Shown here one piece after another: positions 53,629 through 64,000 of a DNA stretch of 64,000 bases. The translations under genes were made by a program, and so were the position numbers. Source of the stretch: Lacinutrix sp. GTDB lineage: Bacteria; Bacteroidota; Bacteroidia; Flavobacteriales; Flavobacteriaceae. Below the pieces are notes generated by a model. It saw only the letters and a program-made list of their open reading frames with translations. It did not search any database and had not been told where the DNA came from. The first letter of the stretch is position 1; each line of letters opens with the position of its first letter. The DNA lies in contig NZ_JAQWGS010000026.1 in assembly GCF_029238095.1 (NCBI RefSeq), forward strand, positions 1-64,000, in the 5' to 3' direction.

Positions 53629-54651
53629 TTATATTTTTAGTCGAGAAGATGCCATAACATTATTCTTCGAAAAATCGCTTTCTAAATACTTTAAATAGCC
53701 AACAATACCAATCATTGCAGCATTATCTGTGGTGTATTCAAATTTAGGAACATAGGTTGTCCATCCAAACTTATGTTCTCCATCTTTTAAAGCTTTTCGA
53801 ATTCCAGAATTTGCCGATACACCACCACCAATTGCTATTTGTGTTATTCCAGTTTCTTTAGTTGCTGTTTTTAATTTATCTATTAAAATACCAATAATGG
53901 TATATTGAATAGAAGCACAGATATCGTTTAAATTTTCGGCTATAAAATTAGGGTTCATTTTTACTTCTTTTTGTATAAAATACAAAACAGCAGTTTTAAA
54001 TCCAGAAAAACTAAAATTTAAACCTTCAACTTTAGGCTTGGTAAACTGGAATGCTTTTGGGTTTCCTAATTGTGCACGTTTATCTATTTCTGGTCCAGCA
54101 GGATAACCTAATCCTAAAATTTTTCCGCTTTTATCGTAAGCTTCACCAACAGCATCATCTATAGTTTCGCCAATAACTTCCATATTAAAGTAGCTCTCAA
54201 CTTTTACAATTTGAGTATGACCTCCAGAGATAGTCATGCCTAAAAACGGAAATGTTGGCTTTTTAAAACCTTCTTCTGTAATAAAATGGGCAAGTATATG
54301 AGCTTGCATATGGTTTACATCTATTAGTGGAATATTTAAACCATAAGCAAAAGATTTAGCAAAACTAGTACCAACTAAAAGCGAACCCATTAATCCTGGT
54401 CCTCTTGTAAAGGCAATAGCATGTAATTGCTCTTTTCTAATATTTGCTTTTTTTAGTGCTTGATGCACAACAGGTACAATATTTTGTTGGTGTGCACGAG
54501 AGGCTAATTCTGGTACAACTCCACCAAATTCTTCATGTATTTTTTGGTTAGCAACAATATTACTTAAAACAGTGTCGTTGCACAGTATAGCAGCAGAAGT
54601 ATCGTCGCAAGAAGACTCAATAGCTAGTATATAAATATTTTGTGATGACAT
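53629..54651 (-). CDS. tsaD: tRNA threonylcarbamoyltransferase TsaD
   Basis: The 340-residue enzyme (ATG 54651, MSSQNIYILAIESSCDDTS) transfers the threonylcarbamoyl group to A37 of ANN-decoding tRNAs, working with TsaB and TsaE. Metal-binding His are in VNHMQAHILAH; ATP region GLGYPAGPEIDKRA and GGGVSANSGIRKAL. The open frame to 54798 adds residues unlike the family N-terminus, so I reject that start. It diverges from the TamB-like gene. Confidence 0.95.
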   Translation of the reverse strand: MSSQNIYILAIESSCDDTSAAILCNDTVLSNIVANQKIHEEFGGVVPELASRAHQQNIVPVVHQALKKANIRKEQLHAIAFTRGPGLMGSLLVGTSFAKSFAYGLNIPLIDVNHMQAHILAHFITEEGFKKPTFPFLGMTISGGHTQIVKVESYFNMEVIGETIDDAVGEAYDKSGKILGLGYPAGPEIDKRAQLGNPKAFQFTKPKVEGLNFSFSGFKTAVLYFIQKEVKMNPNFIAENLNDICASIQYTIIGILIDKLKTATKETGITQIAIGGGVSANSGIRKALKDGEHKFGWTTYVPKFEYTTDNAAMIGIVGYLKYLESDFSKNNVMASSRLKI

Positions 54652-54736
54652 ATGTGAATATTCGGCATTATAATTGTTAATTTTGATTTGAAAATAAATC
54701 AATAAACAAAGGTAGTTTTTTAAACTTAATTTTCTC

Positions 54737-57700
54737 ATTAAGAAATTTCTAAAAATAGCAGGAAAACTAATAGCAATATTATTGCTACTCTTCATCATTT
54801 TGGTGCTGGTTTTATCTATTCCTGCAATTCAAACAAAATTAGGAACGTTTGCTACTGACTTTATTAATGAAGACTATGAAACTGATATTACCATTGGAAA
54901 AGTAGGTCTTCAATTTAATGGTGATGTAGAGCTAAAAGACATATTAATTTTAGACTTTAAAAAAGATACTCTAATTAGCGCATCAGAACTTAACACTTCA
55001 GTCATAAATTTTAGAAATCTTATTGATGGAACACTTAATTTTGGAGATATAGATATTGAAGATCTTATTTTTAATGTTGTAACCTACAAAGGAGAAACAG
55101 ATACTAATCTTGATTACTTTGTAGCCAGATTTGATGAAGAGAATCCAAGTTTAGAAAAAAGTACTTTTCTATTGTCATCTAGTGATGTATCTATATACAG
55201 TGGTTTGTTTAGATTAATTGATGAGAACAAAGAAACACCAAAAATTATAGAATTCGATAAATTAGATATTAATGCCACTAACTTTCTTATAAATGGAAGC
55301 GATGTAAGTGCACGAATAAATACCTTATCCTTTTTAGATAGTCGAGGACTAATTATACAAAACATGTCTACCAATTTTGAGTACACACTCGAAAACATGG
55401 TGTTTAATAATTTAAATTTAAAAACAAAAAACTCAGCACTAAAAGGAAATGTTACTTTTAATTACAACAGAGAAGATTTTAAAGATTTTGAAAATAAAGT
55501 TCAAATAGTAGCACATTTTAACGATGCAAATATAGCTTTAGACGAGTTAAATGTTTTTTACAACGAGTTTGGTGTAAACCAACGTGCACGTTTTAATACT
55601 GATGTATCTGGTACTTTAAACGATTTAAAACTTTCAAATCTAAAATTAAACACCAGTACGCGCACTAAAATTTATGGTGACATTACTTTTAAAAACCTTC
55701 TTAATAGCGAAGAGAATAATTTTGCCATGTTTGGCACTTTTTCAAACTTAACCTCTAACTACAAAGATTTAAAACGCTTACTACCCAATGTGCTAGGAGC
55801 ATCAATTCCTTCTATTTTCGATACGCTTGGTGACTTTACCATACAAGGAACAACAAACATAACACCTTCAAAAATTAATGCAGATTTAAAAATTAATACT
55901 TCATTAGGATTTGTAAAATCTAATTTAAGTTTAACAGATGTAGATGATATTGATCTTGCAACCTATAAAGGCAATGTAATTTTCGATCAATTTAATATTG
56001 GTGCTTTTTTAGAAGACCCAAATTTGGGTGAGATTTCTTCAAACTTAAACGTAGATGGATTTGGTTTTAAAAAAGAAAACTTAACTTCCGCTATAAAAGG
56101 CGATGTTTATGCAATAAATTATAATAACTATAATTACCAAAACATTAAAGTTAACGGTTTATATAAGCAAAGTGTTTTTAATGGAAATCTACTTGTAGAC
56201 GATAAAAACTTGAAGTTAGAATTTAATGGTCTAGCAGATTTGTCGACAACAATAAATACGTTCGATTTTTCAGCAAATGTAGCATATGCAGATTTAAACA
56301 AAATAAACCTTTACAAAAGAGATTCCTTATCTATTTTTAAAGGTTTTGTAGAAATGAAAATTAAAGGAACTAACGTAGATGATACCTATGGAAATATCAA
56401 TTTTAAAAAAACAAGTTATAAAAATCAAACAAGCGATTATTATTTTGAGGATTTCAGTATAGCATCAAGTTTTGAAGGTAAAGAGCATATAATAAACATA
56501 AACTCACCAGATATTGTAGAAGGTACAATGCGAGGTGAATTTTTATTTAAAGATGTCCCAGATTTATTCGAAAACTCTATTAAAAGTATCTATACAAATC
56601 AATCACCAAACACTATAGAAACAGATCAGTTTATAAATTTTAATTTTAAAATTTATAACAAAATTGTAGAAGTATTTTTTCCAGATTTAAAATTAGGAAC
56701 GAACACTTTTATTAGAGGTCGTGTAGAAACCGATGAAAACGAATTTAACTTAACCTTTAAATCGCCAAAAATCGAATGGTTAGATTATTTTGCAAACAAG
56801 ATAGAAGTACAAGTAGATAATAAAAATCCATTATATAATACCTATGTTGAAATAGATAGTTTAAACACTAATTTTTATAATATTTCAAAATTTAACCTTA
56901 TTAATGTAACCTTGAATGACACGTTGTATATGCAAAGTGAATTTAAAGGAGGAAGTGGCAATACAGACGATTATAGTCTTAGTTTTTACCATACTATTAA
57001 CGAGAGAAAAAACTCTGTAGTTGGTTTTAAAACTAGCGAAGTAACCTTTAAAGATAATCTTTGGAAACTTAATGAAGCATCAGACAGGTTCAATAAAATT
57101 GAGATTGCTAACGGTTTTAGCGATTTTAATATTGAAAAATTTGTTTTGAGTCATAAAAATGAAGAAATAAGGCTAAATGGTATAGTAAAAGACTCTTCTT
57201 ATAAAGACATAAAACTTAACTTTAAGGATGTAGACCTAGCTAAAATAACACCAAGAATAGATAGTTTAAGTTTGGTTGGTAATGTAAATGGTAAGTTAGA
57301 TTTATTGCAAAAAAATGGAAGTTATCTACCAAGTTCTTCTATTACCATAGACGATTTAGAAATAAACAACACCTATTTTGGTTCTTTTGATGCTAATATA
57401 AAAGGAAATCAATCACTTACTAACTATAGTGTTAAAGCTAAAATTAAAAATGACGATAAAAACGCTTTTGAAGCTGTTGGAGATATTGATGTTTCAGAGA
57501 AAAACGCAGCAATTGCTATAGACTTACGTTTTAACGATTTTAATATTAATATTCTTTCACCATTATTAGAACCAGTACTTAGTAATATAAGAGGAGAAGT
57601 TACCGGAAAAATAGCAGTTGTTGGAGATTTAAAACAACCAGATTTTAAAGGTGCTTTAAAAGTAAATAAAGGAGGTCTTAAAGTACCATATCTAAATGTA

Positions 57701-59173
57701 GATTATGACTTTGCAGAGAACTCATCTGTTACATTAGATAATCAGAATTTTAATTTTAATGATATTAGTTTAACAGATGTTAAATATGGAACAAAAGCAC
57801 TTTTAGATGGTATTGTAAGTCATGTTAATTTTGGAAATTGGAGATTAAATTTAGGTATTGAAACAGATAGACTTTTAGTTCTTGACACCAAAATGGCAGA
57901 GGAGTCTTTATATTATGGCACAGGATTTATAGCAGGAAATGCTAATATTTTTGGACCAACAGAAGCACTTAGAATTACAGCTGAAGCAGAAACAAAGCCA
58001 GGAACAGAATTTTATATTCCTTTAAGCGATGTAGAATCTTTTGGTGATAATTCGTTTATTCGTTGGTTAACGCCAGAAGAAAAACTCGCAAAATCTGAAG
58101 GTAAAATAATTGAAACCGAAATTATTTCTGGCTTAGAACTCTTTTTCGATCTTAACGTAACAGACGATGCTATTATTGAAATCGTAATGGATAGAGAGTC
58201 TGGAAGTACCATTCGAGGACGAGGAAATGGAAGTTTGCTATTTAACATTAATACAAACGACAAATTTCAAATGTTTGGGGATTTTATTGTACATGAAGGT
58301 GTATACAACTTCCTGTATGGTGGAATAATAGAAAAAAAATTCACGGTAAAACCTTATGAAAGTATAATAGAATGGAATGGTAACCCTTTAGATGCAGAAC
58401 TTGATATTCAAGCCATTTACAAAACAAGAACAAATCCGTCTCCATTATTAGATAATCCTATTAATAGAACTATTCCTGTTGAATTAATGATTAATTTATC
58501 TGGTAAATTAGAAAGACCAGAACCTGTTTTTGAATTCGAATTTCCTAACGCAAGTTCAACCATAAAATCTGAGTTAAATTACAGACTTGACTCTAAAGAC
58601 GTAAGAGACAATCAAGCACTTTATTTACTAACAACAGGAGGCTTTAACAGACAATTACAAGATATTAATTTTACTGGTACTATTGCAGAACGTATAAACG
58701 GTCTTATTAATGGTATTTTTACAGATTCTGATAATAAAATTAAAATAGGTTTAAATTACGAAGCAGGACAACGTCGTCCAGATTATAACACAGACGATCG
58801 TGTAGGTTTTACTTTACAGACTAAAATTACAGATCGTGTATTAATTAATGGTAAAGTAGGAGTACCAGTTGGTGGTGCATCAGACTCTGTAATTGCAGGT
58901 GATGTTCAAATAGATTTTTTATTAAATGAAGAAGGCACTTTAACAGCAACAGTTTTTAATAGAGAAAATAGCATTAGAAATTTTGGTGAAGAGATTGGTT
59001 ATACTCAAGGTCTTGGTATAGCATATTCTGTTGATTTTGATACGTTTGGTGAATTACTTAGGAAAATTTTCAGTAAAAAAGAAGCAGACGATAAAAAAGA
59101 GCAAACAGCACCTAAAACTGAAGAAAAAGAAACACCATTACCATCTGGTTTCGAACTAAAAAAGAAAGATTAA
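54737..59173 (+). CDS. TamB-like translocation/assembly module protein
   Basis: A very long envelope protein of about 1,478 residues. An N-terminal transmembrane anchor (KKFLKIAGKLIAILLLLF) is followed by many beta-strand repeats rich in Asn, Asp and Ile. The C-terminal DUF490 region includes GRGNGSLLFNINTNDKFQMFG, FTVKPYESIIEWNGNPLDAEL and GLGIAYSVDFDTFGELLRKIF. TamB-type proteins bridge the inner and outer membranes and aid phospholipid transport or barrel assembly. No ATG, GTG or TTG precedes the anchor in frame; ATT 54737 or TTG 54782 are the choices. An in-frame TAG lies at 54713-54715. Confidence 0.85.
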   Translation: MKKFLKIAGKLIAILLLLFIILVLVLSIPAIQTKLGTFATDFINEDYETDITIGKVGLQFNGDVELKDILILDFKKDTLISASELNTSVINFRNLIDGTLNFGDIDIEDLIFNVVTYKGETDTNLDYFVARFDEENPSLEKSTFLLSSSDVSIYSGLFRLIDENKETPKIIEFDKLDINATNFLINGSDVSARINTLSFLDSRGLIIQNMSTNFEYTLENMVFNNLNLKTKNSALKGNVTFNYNREDFKDFENKVQIVAHFNDANIALDELNVFYNEFGVNQRARFNTDVSGTLNDLKLSNLKLNTSTRTKIYGDITFKNLLNSEENNFAMFGTFSNLTSNYKDLKRLLPNVLGASIPSIFDTLGDFTIQGTTNITPSKINADLKINTSLGFVKSNLSLTDVDDIDLATYKGNVIFDQFNIGAFLEDPNLGEISSNLNVDGFGFKKENLTSAIKGDVYAINYNNYNYQNIKVNGLYKQSVFNGNLLVDDKNLKLEFNGLADLSTTINTFDFSANVAYADLNKINLYKRDSLSIFKGFVEMKIKGTNVDDTYGNINFKKTSYKNQTSDYYFEDFSIASSFEGKEHIININSPDIVEGTMRGEFLFKDVPDLFENSIKSIYTNQSPNTIETDQFINFNFKIYNKIVEVFFPDLKLGTNTFIRGRVETDENEFNLTFKSPKIEWLDYFANKIEVQVDNKNPLYNTYVEIDSLNTNFYNISKFNLINVTLNDTLYMQSEFKGGSGNTDDYSLSFYHTINERKNSVVGFKTSEVTFKDNLWKLNEASDRFNKIEIANGFSDFNIEKFVLSHKNEEIRLNGIVKDSSYKDIKLNFKDVDLAKITPRIDSLSLVGNVNGKLDLLQKNGSYLPSSSITIDDLEINNTYFGSFDANIKGNQSLTNYSVKAKIKNDDKNAFEAVGDIDVSEKNAAIAIDLRFNDFNINILSPLLEPVLSNIRGEVTGKIAVVGDLKQPDFKGALKVNKGGLKVPYLNVDYDFAENSSVTLDNQNFNFNDISLTDVKYGTKALLDGIVSHVNFGNWRLNLGIETDRLLVLDTKMAEESLYYGTGFIAGNANIFGPTEALRITAEAETKPGTEFYIPLSDVESFGDNSFIRWLTPEEKLAKSEGKIIETEIISGLELFFDLNVTDDAIIEIVMDRESGSTIRGRGNGSLLFNINTNDKFQMFGDFIVHEGVYNFLYGGIIEKKFTVKPYESIIEWNGNPLDAELDIQAIYKTRTNPSPLLDNPINRTIPVELMINLSGKLERPEPVFEFEFPNASSTIKSELNYRLDSKDVRDNQALYLLTTGGFNRQLQDINFTGTIAERINGLINGIFTDSDNKIKIGLNYEAGQRRPDYNTDDRVGFTLQTKITDRVLINGKVGVPVGGASDSVIAGDVQIDFLLNEEGTLTATVFNRENSIRNFGEEIGYTQGLGIAYSVDFDTFGELLRKIFSKKEADDKKEQTAPKTEEKETPLPSGFELKKKD

Positions 59174-59319
59174 AACACTCCAAAACTAAAAATTAAAGCA
59201 TCTTTTCAACAATCTTACTAACTAAAACGTTATAGTGAAACTGTGCTTGTTAAATTTTGTGAAATCCTTGTTATTATATAGAAATACTTTACTAGTTTAG
59301 CTAGAAACAAGGGAATTAT

Positions 59320-60306
59320 ATGTCTAAAAAAATACAAAAAATTGGAGTTATGACCTCTGGAGGAGACTCTCCAGGAATGAATGCTGCAATTAGATCTGTA
59401 GCTAGAACTTGCGCCTTTCATAATATAGAATGTGTAGGGATTTATCGTGGCTATGAAGGCATGATTGAAGGAGATTTTACAGATTTAACGGCTAGAAATG
59501 TAAAAGGAATTGTTAATAAAGGTGGTACAATACTAAAATCTGCTCGTTCTAATGCATTTAGAACTCCTGAAGGGAGAAAAAAAGCGCATAAAGCATTAGT
59601 AGAAAAAGGTATAGACGGTCTAGTTACAATAGGAGGAGATGGTACTTTTAACGGAGCTCTTATATTTAATAAAGAGTATAACTTTCCAGTTATGGGAATT
59701 CCAGGAACTATAGATAACGATATTTATGGAACCTCACACACACTAGGTTACGATACTGCTTTAAATACAGTTGTAGATTGTATAGATAAAATTAGAGACA
59801 CTGCCAGTTCACATAACAGACTGTTTTTTGTAGAAGTTATGGGAAGAGATGCTGGACATATAGCTTTAAATGTAGGGATTGGAGCAGGAGCAGAAGAAAT
59901 CCTAATTCCAGAAGAAGACCTAGGTTTAGATCGCTTATTAGAGTCTTTAAGACGTAGTAAAAAATCAGGAAAATCTTCCAGTATTGTAGTCGTATCTGAA
60001 GGTGATAAAATTGGCAAAAACGTTTTCGAACTAAAAGATTATGTTGAAGAAAACATGATAGAATATGAAGTTCGAGTTTCAGTTCTTGGGCACATGCAAC
60101 GTGGTGGATCACCATCGTGTTTCGACCGTGTTTTAGCAAGTAGAATGGGAGTAAAAGCAGTGGAAAGCTTAATGGAAGGACAATCAAATTTCATGGTTGG
60201 ATTACTTAGCGATAAAATTGCATTAACACCTTTAGAGAAAGCCGTAAAAGGTAAATCTAAAATAAACAAAGAATTAATACGTGTGTCTGATATAATGACC
60301 ACATAA
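59320..60306 (+). CDS. pfkA: 6-phosphofructokinase (ATP-dependent)
   Basis: Glycolytic kinase making fructose 1,6-bisphosphate. The 328-residue protein has GVMTSGGDSPGMNAAIR, GGDGTFNGALIF, the catalytic PGTIDNDIYGT, and the later MGRDAGHIA and GHMQRGGSPSCFDR segments. The Gly in GGDGTFN fits ATP rather than pyrophosphate use. It is followed by gapA after 59 bases. The start is at ATG 59320 (MSKKIQKIGVMTSGGD). Confidence 0.95.
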   Translation: MSKKIQKIGVMTSGGDSPGMNAAIRSVARTCAFHNIECVGIYRGYEGMIEGDFTDLTARNVKGIVNKGGTILKSARSNAFRTPEGRKKAHKALVEKGIDGLVTIGGDGTFNGALIFNKEYNFPVMGIPGTIDNDIYGTSHTLGYDTALNTVVDCIDKIRDTASSHNRLFFVEVMGRDAGHIALNVGIGAGAEEILIPEEDLGLDRLLESLRRSKKSGKSSSIVVVSEGDKIGKNVFELKDYVEENMIEYEVRVSVLGHMQRGGSPSCFDRVLASRMGVKAVESLMEGQSNFMVGLLSDKIALTPLEKAVKGKSKINKELIRVSDIMTT

Positions 60307-60311
60307 TATAA

Positions 60312-61370
<1,059 letters not shown>

Positions 61371-61384
61371 TCTTTTTCTATTCT

Positions 61385-61430
61385 AAAAGCGCATTAGAAT
61401 TTTCTTTCAAAAGTTTTACTGCGCTTTTTT
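61385..61430 (+). terminator. Intrinsic terminator after gapA
   Basis: AAAAGCGCA (61385-61393) pairs with TGCGCTTTT (61420-61428), with a 26-base loop, and then runs into more T. It ends about 15 bases past the gapA stop. The loop is long but the stem plus T-tract is convincing. Confidence 0.75.
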
Positions 61431-61459
61431 TATTTAAATAATTAAACTAAATTTAAATC

Positions 61460-62323
61460 ATGATATTAATTGTTGATAGTGGTTCCACAAAATGCGATTG
61501 GATTGCAATAGATAAAAATGGCAACCAATTACTTGAGAAAATTAGAACTAAAGGCTTAAATCCTGCTATACTTTCTGAAAAAAAACTTAGAAAAACCATA
61601 AATAAAAGTAAAGAACTAACAGCTAATAAAGATGTAGTTACTAATGTCTATTTCTATGGAGCAGGTTGCGGTACAGAAAACCCAAGAATAGCATTAAAAA
61701 TTGTATTGCAACAGTTTTTTCCAAATGCATTAGTAGAAGTTAGTGAAGATACTATGGCTGCTGTTTATGCAACAATAAATACGCCTAACGAAGCTGCTGT
61801 AGTTTGTATTTTAGGAACAGGATCTAACTGTAGTTATTACAATGGTAAAACCTTAGAGCAACGTGTAGACTCATTAGGTTATACATTAATGGATGATGCC
61901 TCAGGAAACTATTTTGGAAAACAACTTATTCGCGATTATTATTTTAATCATATGCCAGAGAATATAAAGATTGCTTTTGAAGATAAATATAATCTAGATG
62001 CAGATTATATTAAACATAATCTTTACAAACAACCAAATCCTAATGCATACCTAGCAAATTTTGCTGAATTCATGATTTTGAATAAAGATTCTGAATATAT
62101 TCGAGAATTAATAAAAAATGGAATTCGCCTATTTTCTAAGAATATGATTCTTCAATTTAAAGAAGAAATAAAAACAGTTCCTGTACATTTTGCTGGCTCT
62201 ATTGCTTATTTCTGTAAAGATGAAATTAAGCAAGTAGCTAAAGAATTGGGATATAAAACTGGTAATTTTGAACGCAGACCTATAGAAGGTTTAGTGTCAT
62301 TTCATACTAAACAACATAATTAA
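61460..62323 (+). CDS. BadF/BadG/BcrA/BcrD family ATPase, N-acetylglucosamine kinase-like
   Basis: A 287-residue ASKHA-fold kinase-like protein. LIVDSGSTKCDWIAID is the phosphate-1 motif, VCILGTGSNCSYYNG phosphate-2, and GSIAYFCKDEIKQV the later segment; YGAGCGTENPR is typical of flavobacterial members. Homologs are annotated N-acetylglucosamine kinase. It shares a base with the mgsA start, so the two are translationally coupled. Confidence 0.88.
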   Translation: MILIVDSGSTKCDWIAIDKNGNQLLEKIRTKGLNPAILSEKKLRKTINKSKELTANKDVVTNVYFYGAGCGTENPRIALKIVLQQFFPNALVEVSEDTMAAVYATINTPNEAAVVCILGTGSNCSYYNGKTLEQRVDSLGYTLMDDASGNYFGKQLIRDYYFNHMPENIKIAFEDKYNLDADYIKHNLYKQPNPNAYLANFAEFMILNKDSEYIRELIKNGIRLFSKNMILQFKEEIKTVPVHFAGSIAYFCKDEIKQVAKELGYKTGNFERRPIEGLVSFHTKQHN

Positions 62324-62685
62324 TGGAAATAGCAATTATTGCTCATGACGGAAAGAAAGCAGAAATGGTTCAGTTCTTAAATGAGCATAAATCTATTTTA
62401 CATCAAAAAAATATAACTTTAATATCTACAGGAACAACTGGCGAAAAAGTTAAAAAAGCAGGATTTCAAGTCCTTAAAATGCTATCAGGACCATTAGGAG
62501 GTGATGCGCAAATTGCTGCTAGAGTAGCCGAAGGCAAATGTAATATGGTTATATTTTTTAGAGACCCATTAGAAAAGCATCCTCATGAACCAGATGTTTT
62601 AATGCTTATGAGACTATGCGATTTACATGAAGTACCATTAGCAACAAATGCATCTAGCGCTGCACTTTTTATGAAAGCTATTTAA
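62323..62685 (+). CDS. mgsA: Methylglyoxal synthase
   Basis: A 120-residue enzyme that turns dihydroxyacetone phosphate into methylglyoxal, a bypass when glycolysis is phosphate-limited. IAIIAHDGKKAEM at the N-terminus, STGTTGEKVKKAGF and the catalytic-Asp segment MLSGPLGGDAQIAARVAEG are all present, with FFRDPLEKHPHEPDV. The gene sits next to a kinase and close to gapA, so it fits a sugar-phosphate control theme. It overlaps the ridA end by 8 bases. Confidence 0.95.
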   Translation: MEIAIIAHDGKKAEMVQFLNEHKSILHQKNITLISTGTTGEKVKKAGFQVLKMLSGPLGGDAQIAARVAEGKCNMVIFFRDPLEKHPHEPDVLMLMRLCDLHEVPLATNASSAALFMKAI

Positions 62686-63058
62686 TAGCAATCATACTAA
62701 TCTCTACATTTACAAACTTTGGTAAATTTGCAACCTCCACGGTTTCTCGCGCAGGAGCTGTAGCTTCATTAAAATAACTTGCATAAACTTTATTAATAGC
62801 GTTAAAGTTATGCATATTACTAATAAAGATAGAGCTTTTAACTACGTTTTCAAAAGTCATATCTGCAGCCTCCAAAACAGCTTTCATATTTTCCATAACT
62901 TGTTTTGTTTCCCTAGTTATATCATCAAGAACTAATGCTCCAGTTTCTGGATGTAAGGCAATTTGTCCAGAAGTATATAAAGTGTTCCCACTTAAAACTG
63001 CTTGATTGTATGGTCCTATTGGAGCAGGAGCATGTATTGTTTTAATTATTTTTTTCAT
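62678..63058 (-). CDS. ridA: RidA family reactive intermediate/imine deaminase
   Basis: A 126-residue protein of the RidA (YjgF) family that hydrolyses reactive enamine/imine intermediates. The N-terminal HAPAPIGPYNQAV, YTSGQIALHPETG and the ligand Arg in APARETVEVANLPK are visible. Its 3' end overlaps the convergent mgsA. The next gene upstream, lptD, ends 17 bases away. Confidence 0.95.
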   Translation of the reverse strand: MKKIIKTIHAPAPIGPYNQAVLSGNTLYTSGQIALHPETGALVLDDITRETKQVMENMKAVLEAADMTFENVVKSSIFISNMHNFNAINKVYASYFNEATAPARETVEVANLPKFVNVEISMIAIK

Positions 63059-63074
63059 GAAAAAAGAGTCTAAA

Positions 63075-64000
63075 TTAAAGTCTTTGGTCTGGTTGTAAAC
63101 GTTGCTCGTATTTTAAATCTTTTAATACATTGGCTTTAATACCAATAAAGAAATTCCAAGAACTTCTAGGACTAAATGGAATCCAACTAAAATTCATGCG
63201 CCAGCTTAGTAAATCTCGTGCAAAACGTAATTGAGTATATGAGAAACCTTTGTTTTTAAAATCGTATCCAGAAGATGCGCCAACACTCCAACGTGGAGAA
63301 ACTTCAATATCTCCAGAAAACATTAAAGAATGTGAAGATATTTCATTTTGTCGTTGTGCATTAGAATAATTAACAGCATATGCCAAGCGCAAATTCCATG
63401 GAATTGAATAATTGTATAAATCTCCTACTTCTTCTTCTTCATCGTCGTCTTCTGTAAAACGTTGGTCTGCAAAATCTTGAGATCTACCAAATAAATCATC
63501 ATCACGTCCTCCACTATCTAGAGTTTCAGTTCTACTTCTATCACTAGTTTTAGAATTTCTATCATTACCTTTACTATTTAAGCTATAACCTATTGTTAGG
63601 TTTGCACTTGTCATTCTAAATAAGCTTCCTCCATTTTTAATATTAAACTCATCTATTTTTCTATTATTATTATCTAAGGCATAAGGATCTAGAGTTGCAC
63701 CAAAATTCACATTCATTTTATTATCGAATAATTGTGTGCCACCACTCATTCTAACAGGACTTATACGTAGGGAATCACCTGCAAGATTGTATGAAGTAGA
63801 GAAATTTAAATTATTTAATAATATAATTTTTTTTGGTTCTATTTTTGTACTGTCTTTGTCTCTTACTTTAGCTTCAATATTATTACTGAGTCCTATACCT
63901 ATAGAGCTAGAATAATTTTGGTTTGGAGACCCAAATAGGCTGCCTTCAAAACGAGAAAACTCATTTTCACTAATGCTATTTCCGTTTATATCTGTTACTT
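63075..64000 (-). CDS. lptD: LptD-like LPS-assembly outer-membrane protein, C-terminal part
   Basis: The gene continues past the window edge; the frame is open all the way to 64000. The visible C-terminal part includes EPKKIILLNNLNFSTSYNLAGDS, the preceding NNIEAKVRDKDS, SPVRMSGGTQLFDNKMNVNFG and a final amphipathic strand series (YEQRLQPDQRL end). These match the beta-barrel domain of flavobacterial LptD, which inserts lipopolysaccharide into the outer leaflet. The Asp/Glu-rich stretch EDDDEEEEVGDLYNYS is an insertion typical of this group. Confidence 0.85.
   Translation of the reverse strand, partial: VTDINGNSISENEFSRFEGSLFGSPNQNYSSSIGIGLSNNIEAKVRDKDSTKIEPKKIILLNNLNFSTSYNLAGDSLRISPVRMSGGTQLFDNKMNVNFGATLDPYALDNNNRKIDEFNIKNGGSLFRMTSANLTIGYSLNSKGNDRNSKTSDRSRTETLDSGGRDDDLFGRSQDFADQRFTEDDDEEEEVGDLYNYSIPWNLRLAYAVNYSNAQRQNEISSHSLMFSGDIEVSPRWSVGASSGYDFKNKGFSYTQLRFARDLLSWRMNFSWIPFSPRSSWNFFIGIKANVLKDLKYEQRLQPDQRL

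Overview
The window looks like a chromosomal stretch of a marine-type member of the Flavobacteriaceae (Bacteroidota). Supporting signs are very AT-rich DNA, few Shine-Dalgarno sequences, promoters of the TTG / TAnnTTTG kind (clear upstream of the tRNA cluster and the PgpH gene), and family-typical genes such as a Bacteroidota-style short Ppx, DUF3822, DUF4159 and a flavobacterial LptD. I recognise no phage, insertion sequence or CRISPR array. Family names are from memory of conserved motifs; no search was run.

Region 1 (1-23.1 kb) is mostly housekeeping. A plus-strand operon runs pyrR (partial)-pyrB-unknown-rnz-pdxH-sixA-like-ppk1-ppx, joining pyrimidine synthesis to polyphosphate turnover. 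It converges on dnaX, whose tau extension lies in the -1 frame after a run of ten A. Then come the RNase P RNA gene, whose 3' end overlaps rsmD, DUF3822 and an anchored unknown protein. After these are a RecD-like helicase, a PlsC-type acyltransferase, yebC, an epimerase-like reductase, gcvT, the threonine operon thrA-thrB-thrC and clpC.

Region 2 (23.3-27.2 kb) holds gyrA and a secreted TPR protein, closed by a clear terminator.

Region 3 (27.2-41.1 kb) is the most interesting part: a 14 kb, all-minus-strand block of 17 genes that looks like a light-response and photo-damage island. It has four photolyase/cryptochrome-family proteins: a class I CPD photolyase, a Cry-DASH, an iron-sulfur (FeS-BCP, 6-4 type) photolyase, and a divergent member without the usual FAD-proximal Asn and Trp residues. 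With them are GTP cyclohydrolase I (pterin), a flavin reductase, glutathione peroxidase, TspO, two SDR proteins, an AarF/UbiB kinase, DUF2256, TIGR03643, SRPBCC and two unknown proteins, headed by a TetR-like regulator. The block reads as two operons. The same promoter-operator element, TACAAAATGTTTAAC-N16-TAAACAAAATTAAC, precedes each. A decayed paralog of the TPR gene borders the far side, so TPR copies flank the island.

Region 4 (42.3-54.7 kb) has an NlpC/P60 peptidase, a thiolase, a PgpH-type c-di-AMP phosphodiesterase, a tRNA-Ser/Pro/Arg cluster, a THUMP-like methyltransferase, an AI-2E family permease, a TrmH-type methylase, DUF4159, a small accessory insert (broken membrane protein plus GNAT acetyltransferase), rsmE, a parvulin and tsaD.

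Region 5 (54.7-64 kb) has a very long TamB-like protein without a normal start codon, the glycolytic pair pfkA-gapA, an N-acetylglucosamine-kinase-like gene with mgsA, ridA, and the C-terminal part of LptD running off the window.
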